A stretch of DNA of 6,828 bases, from assembly GCA_015163845.1 (NCBI GenBank), contig JAAOII010000081.1:1-6828 (forward strand), given 5' to 3'. Under the pieces are notes generated by a model. It did no database searches. It had not been told where the DNA came from and saw only the letters and a program-made list of their open reading frames with translations. The DNA is from Candidatus Portiera sp. (GTDB lineage Bacteria > Pseudomonadota > Gammaproteobacteria > CBDBNL01 > JAAOII01). A program made the position numbers and the translations under genes. Below are positions 1 to 5,333 of this stretch, one piece after another (position 1 is the stretch's first letter; every line of letters starts with the position of its first letter).

Positions 1-1
1 A

Positions 2-82
2 ATGTATAAGAAGACCAACACTGACAGCGTCCGCGAAGAAATTGTTAGACAACGCATCCGCAATAGATATGTCAATGTATAA
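2..82 (+). pseudogene. Aborted duplicate of the pstA start (26 codons)
   Basis: An ATG at base 2 opens 26 codons in the same frame as pstA and stops at TAA 80-82, inside the tandem repeat. Its first 13 residues equal those of the downstream PstA. It then continues IVRQRIRNRYVNV. An Arg-rich segment of this kind is what normally precedes the first membrane helix in PstA, so this piece looks like part of the original N-terminus separated from the rest of the gene (inference). It may be translated as a leader peptide ending 12 bases before the ATG at 95, or it may be a sequencing or assembly artefact. No function is claimed. Confidence 0.55.
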
Positions 83-103
83 GAATGTATAAGAATGTAT
101 AAG
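74..103 (+). repeat. Three tandem copies of a 10-bp unit (AATGTATAAG)
   Basis: Bases 74-83, 84-93 and 94-103 are three perfect head-to-tail copies of AATGTATAAG. Because the unit is 10 bp, the ATGs at 75, 85 and 95 fall in three different frames. Those at 75 and 85 read only five codons (MYKNV) before TAA. Only the ATG at 95 opens pstA. The unit also occurs once at 1-10. A change in copy number would alter which start codons precede pstA without altering PstA itself. Confidence 0.95.
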
Positions 104-1828
104 AAGACCAACACTGACAGCGTCCGCGAAGAAGTCCGCCAATATTTCAAAGAAGGTGACTATGGCATAGCAATTTTTGCTGCTTGCTTAGGAATATCCC
201 TGGCACTAGTTGGTGCAGTCATGCTACTAATCCTAGTCAAGGGCTTTGCCCACTTCATGCCCAACGACTTACACAGCTACGAAGTCCGCCTGAGTGGTTC
301 GGAGACAACTCTAAAAATAGCTGGCGAGGTTGCAGCCCGAGAAAGAATCACCCATCAAGTTCTTATTGAAAGCGGCTACACTCCTGCAGTAAAGAAGGAC
401 CTATATGAACGCATATTATTAAAGAATGGCAATCGGGAATTGGGTCGCGACTATCGCTGGATTTTAGTTGATGACATCCTAGCAAAAGAACAAGATCCTG
501 ACTTAACTTTAATTGAACGTTATTCTTATGGCAATTTTTATGGCACACCTCAGTCAATCAAACCCATAAACCCAGCTACAGAAGAGTTATCCATCAGCTA
601 TGAGGAAGGGGAAGGAGGAGAAGATGCAGACAGAGGCGAGTGGCAAGCTAAATTAAAGTCCGTCTTGCGCTATAATAAAAAAATCCGCAAAGAAATGGCA
701 AAATTGCAATCCAAAAAGATTGACAAGATAAATTATCGTTTGGAAAAAATCCGCTTAGAAACCAATCGGTTAAAAATAAGAAAAGAAGCAACCGCTGAAA
801 AACTACAGGAGTTAGAAGCTAAACGCACAGAGTTATATGCAATGGCACAAGAAGCAGAAGAACAGCTGGTCTTGTTAGACGACCAACTTAACCAACATGA
901 ATTACACATGCTAACTGCAGACGGCACAGCAGTTGCCATAAATTTCTCGCAAATTGTTCGTCTCTACCAAAGCAACCAATTAGGGTTCGGCGGCCGCAGT
1001 AAAGTATATCTAGCAAGGCTGGCAGAATTTGTCAGTGGCAAACCACGCGAAAGCAACACCGAAGGTGGGGTATTCCCCGCCATACTTGGCACAGTAATGA
1101 TGGTTCTGCTAATGACTATCTTCGTAATGCCCCTAGGAGTGATTACTGCTTTTTACTTATATATTTATGCCAAACAAAGTTTTATCACCCGAGCAATAAG
1201 AATAGCGGTGAATAATTTAGCTGGCGTTCCGTCAATTGTCTATGGTATGTTTGGGCTAGGATTCTTTGTCTATACTATTGGCGGCAGTTTAGACCAGCTA
1301 TTCTATCCCGAGGCACTGCCCACTCCAACCTTCGGCAGTGGTGGCATCTTATGGGCATCTTTAACCCTAGCCCTATTGACTCTGCCAGTTGTAATCGTCT
1401 CCACCGAAGAGGGCTTGACTAGAATACCTCGCCACTTACCAGAAGGTAGCATGGCATTGGGTGCAACCAGATTTGAGACCCTATGGCGTATCTCCTTACC
1501 AATAGTCAGCCCGTCTATAATGACTGGGATGATCTTAGCCATAGCCCGTGCCACTGGAGAAGTAGCGCCCCTGATGTTGGTAGGTGTAGTGAAGTTAGCA
1601 CCATCACTCCCACTAGATGGTAACTTCCCCTTTCTGCATCTTGACCGCAAATTCATGCATCTTGGTTTCCACATATATGACGTTGGTTTTCAAAGCCCCA
1701 ATGTAGAAGCAGCCCGCCCACTTATATATGCCACAGCAGCTCTACTACTACTTGTGGTCCTAATGCTTAACTCTATTGCTATAATAATACGTAATAGATT
1801 AAGAGAAAGTTATAAGAATCTATCATAA
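95..1828 (+). CDS. pstA: Phosphate ABC transporter permease PstA (long N-terminal form)
   Basis: One of the two inner-membrane permease subunits of the high-affinity phosphate importer PstSCAB. The 577-residue protein has a first membrane helix at about residues 24-50. A long region, probably periplasmic, follows (about 52-325), with a charged predicted coiled coil at about 183-270 rich in Lys, Glu, Leu and Arg. The usual permease core comes next. It has helices near 328-358, 377-397, 415-437, 475-500 and 541-566, the segment NNLAGVPSIVYGMFGLG (373-389), and the ATPase-contacting loop IPRHLPEGSMALGATRFETL (444-463). The extended N-terminal region is typical of the proteobacterial long PstA form (DUF3333 type), which makes it much longer than E. 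coli PstA (about 300 residues). The ATG at 95 is the only one that reads into the gene. No clear Shine-Dalgarno site precedes it, and the start region is duplicated. pstB follows after 52 bases, implying one operon. Confidence 0.95.
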   Translation: MYKKTNTDSVREEVRQYFKEGDYGIAIFAACLGISLALVGAVMLLILVKGFAHFMPNDLHSYEVRLSGSETTLKIAGEVAARERITHQVLIESGYTPAVKKDLYERILLKNGNRELGRDYRWILVDDILAKEQDPDLTLIERYSYGNFYGTPQSIKPINPATEELSISYEEGEGGEDADRGEWQAKLKSVLRYNKKIRKEMAKLQSKKIDKINYRLEKIRLETNRLKIRKEATAEKLQELEAKRTELYAMAQEAEEQLVLLDDQLNQHELHMLTADGTAVAINFSQIVRLYQSNQLGFGGRSKVYLARLAEFVSGKPRESNTEGGVFPAILGTVMMVLLMTIFVMPLGVITAFYLYIYAKQSFITRAIRIAVNNLAGVPSIVYGMFGLGFFVYTIGGSLDQLFYPEALPTPTFGSGGILWASLTLALLTLPVVIVSTEEGLTRIPRHLPEGSMALGATRFETLWRISLPIVSPSIMTGMILAIARATGEVAPLMLVGVVKLAPSLPLDGNFPFLHLDRKFMHLGFHIYDVGFQSPNVEAARPLIYATAALLLLVVLMLNSIAIIIRNRLRESYKNLS

Positions 1829-1865
1829 TAGCTAGAAGAACCATACGAAGTCAGCATAAAAATAT

Positions 1866-1871
1866 AAAGGA
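1866..1871 (+). promoter_or_regulatory. Ribosome binding site of pstB
   Basis: AAAGGA ends nine bases before the ATG at 1881. It is the clearest Shine-Dalgarno-like match at any gene start in the window and supports that ATG for pstB. Confidence 0.65.
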
Positions 1872-1880
1872 TTATTACAG

Positions 1881-2714
1881 ATGAACAAAAAGACAATATC
1901 AGGCAGAGAGACAGGCAAGAGCAATAGTATTAATAACATTGAAAAGCCAGAAAATAACACGCTCATCACGGCGGAGGGCTTATACCTCTACTATGATAAC
2001 AATGAAGAGGCGGCTCTAAAAAACATCTCAATGAAAATAGAAAAGCAGAAGGTAACTGCTTTTATAGGTCCTTCTGGCTGTGGCAAATCATCTCTTCTAA
2101 GATGCTTCAACCGTATGAATGAATTATCATCAACTTGTCGCTTAGAGGGCAAGATCCATATTCAAGACCAAGATATTTATGACCCTGAAGTAAACATTGC
2201 CGAATTGCGCAGAAATGTTGGCATGGTTTTCCAAAAGCCCAATCCATTCCCTAAAAGCATTTATGAGAATGTCGCTTATGGTTTGAGAATACAGGGAGAA
2301 AAAGACAAAGACAAGATTAATCAAATTGTAAAGTCATCCCTCAAGGCGGCCGCACTCTGGGGAGAAGTAAAAGATCGTTTGAACTCAACCGCCATAAACC
2401 TTTCTGGCGGACAACAGCAACGTTTGGTAATTGCCCGAGCTATTGCTGTGCAACCCCAAGTTATATTACTGGATGAGCCGGCCTCTGCTTTGGACCCAAT
2501 CTCTACACTCAAAATAGAAGAGTTAATTCATGAGCTCAAAAAACAATACACCATAGTAATAGTTACCCATAATATGCAACAGGCGGCACGCGTATCCGAT
2601 TATGCAGCATTCCTATATTTAGGTAAGTTGGTAGAGTTTGGCAAAACCAATGACATATTTACCAAACCACGTAAGAAAATGACTGAGGATTATATTACTG
2701 GCCGTTACGGCTAA
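1881..2714 (+). CDS. pstB: Phosphate ABC transporter ATP-binding protein PstB
   Basis: The cytoplasmic ATPase that powers phosphate import through PstC/PstA. All nucleotide-binding motifs are present in the 277 residues: Walker A GPSGCGKS (63-70), Q-loop in FQKPNPFP (117-124), signature LSGGQQQR (174-181), Walker B ILLDEP (195-200) followed by the D-loop ASALDP, and the switch histidine in THNMQQAARVSD (229-240). The FQKPNPFP, FNRMNEL and C-terminal DYITGRYG segments are characteristic of PstB rather than other ABC ATPases. About 27 polar residues precede the domain, a common N-terminal extension in this family. The ATG at 1881 has a good ribosome binding site. The gene lies 52 bases after pstA and 27 before phoU, consistent with co-transcription. 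Confidence 0.98.
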   Translation: MNKKTISGRETGKSNSINNIEKPENNTLITAEGLYLYYDNNEEAALKNISMKIEKQKVTAFIGPSGCGKSSLLRCFNRMNELSSTCRLEGKIHIQDQDIYDPEVNIAELRRNVGMVFQKPNPFPKSIYENVAYGLRIQGEKDKDKINQIVKSSLKAAALWGEVKDRLNSTAINLSGGQQQRLVIARAIAVQPQVILLDEPASALDPISTLKIEELIHELKKQYTIVIVTHNMQQAARVSDYAAFLYLGKLVEFGKTNDIFTKPRKKMTEDYITGRYG

Positions 2715-2741
2715 AATCATTAACCCGCTTATAATATTAAT

Positions 2742-3446
2742 ATGGAAAAACACATCTCTACAACTTTTGATAAACATCTTGACAAGCTAGGTGGTAACAC
2801 CCTAAAAATGGGTTCCCTACTTAGTGAGCGATTAACTAATATTTCACAAAACATAGGCAAGCCAGTGGATGCCAAAAGTAGTGCCGCCTTTGAAAAAGAA
2901 ATAAACGCATTGGAAGTCAAACTGGATGAAGAATGTGTGCGCCTTTTAGCATTACATCGTCCAGCTGCCAGCGACCTGCGATTTGTAATAAGTTCCAGTC
3001 GTATCATCAACGACCTAGAAAGCATAGGTGATGAAATAGCCCGCCTGACTGATGCCATTGCCAATATGCTGGATAATCTCAATGAAAAAGATGACCCTTC
3101 TCTCAATGACATAGCGGATATTACCTCTAAATTAGCTGGCTTGCTCAAGGAGGTCTTGATTGCTTATGACAACGAAGATTGCGTCCAGGCCGCACGTATT
3201 ATTCTCAAGGAACGAGAAATGGAAGAGTTATTTCGTAATGCAATCCGCACCCGTATAACTATGATCATGGAAGAGGCACGCAATGTAAAAAGTTCAGTGC
3301 ATGGCTTCTGGATGCTCCGCTCTCTGGAGAGAATTGGTAAATGCACTCGCCAAATAGGCAATCACATTCTATATCATGTTGAAGGACATGATGCACGTCA
3401 TAAAAGCCGCGAACACTTACGCGAGAGATTTTTAGAGAATAACTAA
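2742..3446 (+). CDS. phoU: Phosphate signalling protein PhoU, second metal site degenerate
   Basis: PhoU is a cytoplasmic, all-helical protein that links Pst transporter activity to inhibition of the PhoR/PhoB two-component system and limits phosphate uptake. At 234 residues it has normal family length and two three-helix repeats. The first repeat is canonical: LDEECVRLLALHRPAASDLR (61-80) and DLESIGDE (91-98), with the acidic metal-binding residues in place. The second repeat reads LERIGKCTRQIGNHILYHVEG (195-215), where families with an intact site have ERIGDH..NI.E. Thus the Asp has become Lys and the later Glu has become Asn. The frame is continuous on both sides, so this is substitution, not a frameshift. 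No clear ribosome binding site precedes the ATG, so translation may be coupled to pstB 27 bases upstream. Some PhoU function may be altered (inference). Confidence 0.95.
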   Translation: MEKHISTTFDKHLDKLGGNTLKMGSLLSERLTNISQNIGKPVDAKSSAAFEKEINALEVKLDEECVRLLALHRPAASDLRFVISSSRIINDLESIGDEIARLTDAIANMLDNLNEKDDPSLNDIADITSKLAGLLKEVLIAYDNEDCVQAARIILKEREMEELFRNAIRTRITMIMEEARNVKSSVHGFWMLRSLERIGKCTRQIGNHILYHVEGHDARHKSREHLRERFLENN

Positions 3447-3461
3447 ATTAGCAGAATAACT
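3436..3461 (+). repeat. Short 9-bp direct repeat across the phoU stop
   Basis: AGAATAACT occurs at 3436-3444 and again at 3453-3461, 17 bases apart. It overlaps the end of phoU and the possible TTG start of the endonuclease gene. It is short and may be chance, but it is a third small repeat at a gene junction in this window. Confidence 0.35.
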
Positions 3462-4072
3462 TGGATTCTCATGGTGGCACTCTAATTTTGAGCAACAAGA
3501 AACAGATAATACCTGATAGCGCAATAAAAAGGCGCGAGTTTTGGATAAACAGAATTTCTGAACTAGATAACGAGTTCTCCATAAATGCAGCTCAGATTGA
3601 AACAGAGATAGGCAGAGAATTAAAATCTGATGGCATTTCAGCACTATTAAATCACTTACGACTTTGTGGAAATATACCAGAAAAATATGGTCATGATACC
3701 AGCGAAGAAAAACTATATTCTAAGTACACAGACGCACTATTATCTTACGCATATAAAGAGTTAGGTCTAAAAAGTTTTGTGATTCATGGGAGAGCTGATG
3801 TTGCTGATGTCGATGTCTTTGGAGAATCATTTAGCTTTGTTGCTGATGCGAAGGCCTTTAGATTAAGTAGAACAGCAAAGAATCAAAAAGATTTCAAAGT
3901 CCCAGCTATGAATAGATGGAAACACGGAAAGCCCTATGCAATGGTTGTTTGCCCCATCTATCAACTTCCAAGTACACAAAGTCAAATTTATTTGCAAGCT
4001 ATAAATGAAGATGTCTGTATTTTTACTTATTCACATTTATCTTTATTAGTGCGATACGCAAATAAATTTAGC

Positions 4073-4080
4073 AAAAAAAA
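4073..4080 (+). repeat. A8 homopolymer at the first frameshift of the endonuclease
   Basis: Eight A residues read AGC AAA AAA AAT in the first frame. One more A (A9) would give AGC AAA AAA AAA TCA and lead directly into the next HindIII-like segment. The run is therefore the most likely place of the lost base. It could also be a site of polymerase or ribosome slippage: A AAA AAT fits the pattern of a -1 slippery heptamer. I see no clear stimulatory stem-loop downstream, so a plain one-base loss or sequencing error is simpler. Confidence 0.7.
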
Positions 4081-4083
4081 TCA

Positions 4084-4317
4084 GCTGCCTTGCTATTTGA
4101 TATCTTAAAAATAGTATCTTCGCTAAATCCAGATAAAAGTGCAGGTGATTATTGGCTGGCTATTAATAACACTATTATTAATAGTTCGGACTCTGTGCTG
4201 GAGTTATGGAATGATGAGAAATTAGCGGCTACAGAATCTATAGAGGTAGCAAAAGCAGAGGGGTTAAAGCATCTTGCGCAAGAAAGAAAGAAAGAAAATA
4301 ATGAAGTTATCTCATGA
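4084..4317 (+). pseudogene. Middle fragment of the HindIII-like endonuclease in the shifted frame
   Basis: This frame has no proper start of its own (first candidate TTG at 4090). It carries the residues expected after the A8 run, beginning AALLFDILKIVSSLNP and ending in the run-off tail ENNEVIS at TGA 4315-4317. The charged stretch just before the end (LAQERKK) leads into the GAAA tract. It is most simply part of the broken endonuclease, not a separate gene. Confidence 0.7.
4282..4297 (+). repeat. Four tandem GAAA units at the second frameshift
   Basis: GAAA is repeated four times at 4282-4297. Removing one unit (four bases) gives QERKKIMKLSHEDALQAL, which joins the middle and C-terminal pieces of the endonuclease without a stop. 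Tetranucleotide tracts are a known means of phase variation in R-M genes of Haemophilus and relatives, but those tracts are usually much longer. Four copies may only be a mutation-prone spot. Confidence 0.75.
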
Positions 4318-4420
4318 GGATGCGCTACAAGCATTAATCAAAACAAGTAAAATTGAAAGTAAAACTAATGCTATTAAAAAGATAACTGATAATGGCTTGT
4401 TTGACATTGAATGGAAATGA
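4301..4420 (+). pseudogene. C-terminal fragment of the HindIII-like endonuclease
   Basis: Thirty-nine codons from ATG 4301 to TGA 4418-4420 encode KLSHEDALQALIKTSK followed by a Lys/Asn/Ile-rich tail ending DIEWK. This resembles the final helical segment of HindIII. It lies in the same frame as the first fragment, so the two shifts cancel. Its stop overlaps an ATG as ATGA (4417-4420), the usual arrangement of an endonuclease gene coupled to its methyltransferase. Confidence 0.65.
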
Positions 4421-4429
4421 ATAAATATT
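4401..4429 (+). promoter_or_regulatory. Possible promoter for the methyltransferase gene
   Basis: TTGACA (4401-4406) is a perfect -35 hexamer. AATATT (4424-4429), 17 bases further, matches four of six -10 positions. Transcription from here would begin near 4436, almost at the ATG at 4438, so the message would have little or no leader. R-M systems often have a separate methyltransferase promoter inside the endonuclease gene. In AT-rich DNA such a match can be chance. Confidence 0.25.
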
Positions 4430-4449
4430 GAATGGAAATGAATAAATAT
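4406..4449 (+). repeat. Perfect 21-bp tandem duplication at the endonuclease/methyltransferase junction
   Basis: Bases 4406-4426 and 4427-4447 are identical, and two more bases continue the period. Each copy contains ATGGAAATGAATAAAT. In the first copy the methyltransferase frame reads MEMNKY and stops at TGA 4429-4431. In the second copy it continues into the full gene. Removing one copy would place the endonuclease stop and the methyltransferase start on a shared ATGA. Confidence 0.97.
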
Positions 4450-5271
4450 AGAAACAATATAATAGAAGGGAATTGTTTGGATGTTCTATGTGGTTTCCAA
4501 GATAACCTAGTGGATATGACATTAACTTCACCGCCATATGACAATCTAAGATCTTATAAAGGGTTTGTTTTTCCATTTGAAGAAATTGCAAATGAGCTAT
4601 ATAGGATAACAAAGGATGGCGGGGTGGTTGTTTGGGTTGTAAACGATGCAACAATAAAGTGTTCGGAAACAGGAACAAGTTTCAAACAAGCATTATATTT
4701 CAAAGAAATAGGATTCAATCTGCACGACACAATGATTTTTCAGAAAAAAAATCCAATACCTCAGATTTACAAGAAAAGATATAATGGTACATTTGAATAC
4801 ATGTTTATATTTAGCAAAGGTGTGGTTAAAACTCATAACCCTATAAAAATTGACTGCTTGCATGCTGGTTTAAAATTGAATGGAACAACATATAAGAATT
4901 ACTCTAGGGGTGAACAGACAAGAAGTAAAATGGCAAAACCTGTTAAGAAGCAGAAAATTAAAGGAAATATATGGGAATATGTTGTGGGAAAAAATAAGGA
5001 AGATCAAGATGCTAAAGGGCATCCCGCACCTTTCCCTTGCTCTTTAGCCAGAGATCATATTTCATCCTGGTCAAATCCTGGAGATTTAGTCCTTGACCCT
5101 ATGAGCGGAAGCGGGACAACATGCCTTGCCGCCCTTCAATTAGGACGTGACTATATTGGAATTGATGTGAGTCATGATTACTGTGAATTAGCCAAACAAA
5201 GAATTTCAAAATTTTCTCAGAATGGTGATATCTTCCAAAATGTAGAAATGCAGAAAAAAAGATCTGCATAA
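4432..5271 (+). CDS. Beta-class DNA methyltransferase of the HindIII-like R-M system
   Basis: An S-adenosylmethionine-dependent DNA methyltransferase of 279 residues. Motif IV TSPPYD (32-37) comes first, motif X-like GHPAPFP (196-202) later, and motif I LDPMSGSGTT (221-230) with LGRDYIGIDVSHDYCELAKQR (motif II region) at the end. This order, with the target-recognition region between IV and X, defines the beta class. SPPY can serve N6-adenine or N4-cytosine methylation. Its partner resembles HindIII, which cuts AAGCTT and whose methyltransferase makes N6-methyladenine, so A methylation of AAGCTT is the best guess. The coding frame is intact. Start choice is open: ATG 4432 abuts the stop of the duplicated start, while ATG 4438 gives MNKYRNNIIEGNCLD, typical of the family. 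No good Shine-Dalgarno site is visible. The gene appears more AT-rich than pst and fadE, suggesting transfer. Confidence 0.92.
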   Translation: MEMNKYRNNIIEGNCLDVLCGFQDNLVDMTLTSPPYDNLRSYKGFVFPFEEIANELYRITKDGGVVVWVVNDATIKCSETGTSFKQALYFKEIGFNLHDTMIFQKKNPIPQIYKKRYNGTFEYMFIFSKGVVKTHNPIKIDCLHAGLKLNGTTYKNYSRGEQTRSKMAKPVKKQKIKGNIWEYVVGKNKEDQDAKGHPAPFPCSLARDHISSWSNPGDLVLDPMSGSGTTCLAALQLGRDYIGIDVSHDYCELAKQRISKFSQNGDIFQNVEMQKKRSA

Positions 5272-5297
5272 TATAGAACATTCCCAATAAATAGAAT

Positions 5298-5325
5298 GAA
5301 TCTAAATAAGATTCTCTTGGTTTTA
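5298..5325 (+). terminator. Weak stem-loop between the convergent genes
   Basis: GAATCT (5298-5303) and AGATTC (5309-5314) form a perfect 6-bp stem with a 5-base loop. A loosely T-rich stretch, TCTTGGTTTTA, follows on the + strand. It lies between the methyltransferase stop and the fadE stop, where a terminator is expected. The stem is short and AT-rich, so this is a weak candidate. Confidence 0.3.
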
Positions 5326-5333
5326 CTAATTAA

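Larger units (their letters stand above)
1..133. repeat. 40-bp direct repeat flanking the pstA start
   Basis: Bases 1-40 and 94-133 are identical over 40 bp, beginning AATGTATAAGAAGACC and ending in GCGAAGAA. They lie 93 bp apart, so the two copies share a reading frame. Each copy carries an ATG (2-4 and 95-97) followed by the same 13 codons. They diverge at base 41 versus base 134. The left copy touches the window edge, so the repeat could extend further left. Confidence 0.97.
3461..4420 (+). pseudogene. HindIII-like type II restriction endonuclease, broken by two frameshifts
   Basis: The first frame (3461-4108) strongly resembles HindIII as I remember it, especially the segment VADAKAFRLSRTAKNQKDFK. 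That segment holds the PD-(D/E)XK catalytic core: Asp129 and Lys131 in DAK, with an upstream metal-binding Asp at 116 or 118. At an A8 run (4073-4080) the frame is lost and the product stops at 4108 after 215 residues. Adding one base there lets the frame continue through 4084-4297. Reading then must move by one base near the (GAAA)4 tract to enter the third piece, KLSHEDALQALIKTSKIES, which aligns with the HindIII C-terminus and stops at 4420. The repaired protein would have about 310-319 residues, against about 300 for HindIII. Only TTG starts are available (3461 or 3488). The one at 3488 gives a length nearer HindIII and has GGTGG upstream. As written, the last third is missing, so activity is unlikely. 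Confidence 0.85.

Noticed and set aside
1303..1674. 123-residue open frame on the - strand inside pstA
   Set aside because: It is a shadow of conserved PstA membrane-domain codons, with no recognisable protein features.
2729..3148. 139-residue open frame on the - strand over phoU
   Set aside because: Its Ser/Leu/Arg-rich composition is typical of an antisense shadow. phoU on the + strand is certain.
3471..3485. ATG at 3471 as the endonuclease start
   Set aside because: It lies in another frame and ends after four codons (MVAL). The endonuclease frame has only TTG starts near its beginning.
4073..4130. Programmed -1 ribosomal frameshifting as the firm explanation of the endonuclease break
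   Set aside because: A slippery heptamer is possible, but no upstream Shine-Dalgarno stimulator or strong downstream hairpin is visible. A second, opposite shift would still be needed at 4282-4297. Indels are simpler.
4334..4678. 114-residue open frame on the - strand across the R-M junction, with a repeated IYSFPFN segment
   Set aside because: It is antisense to the endonuclease tail and the methyltransferase. The peptide repeat is just the 21-bp tandem duplication read backwards, and no domain is recognisable.
3447..5333. Insertion sequence or integrative element carrying the R-M genes
   Set aside because: There is no transposase, integrase, tRNA or long flanking repeat. The 9-bp repeat at 3436-3461 is not matched at the right border.
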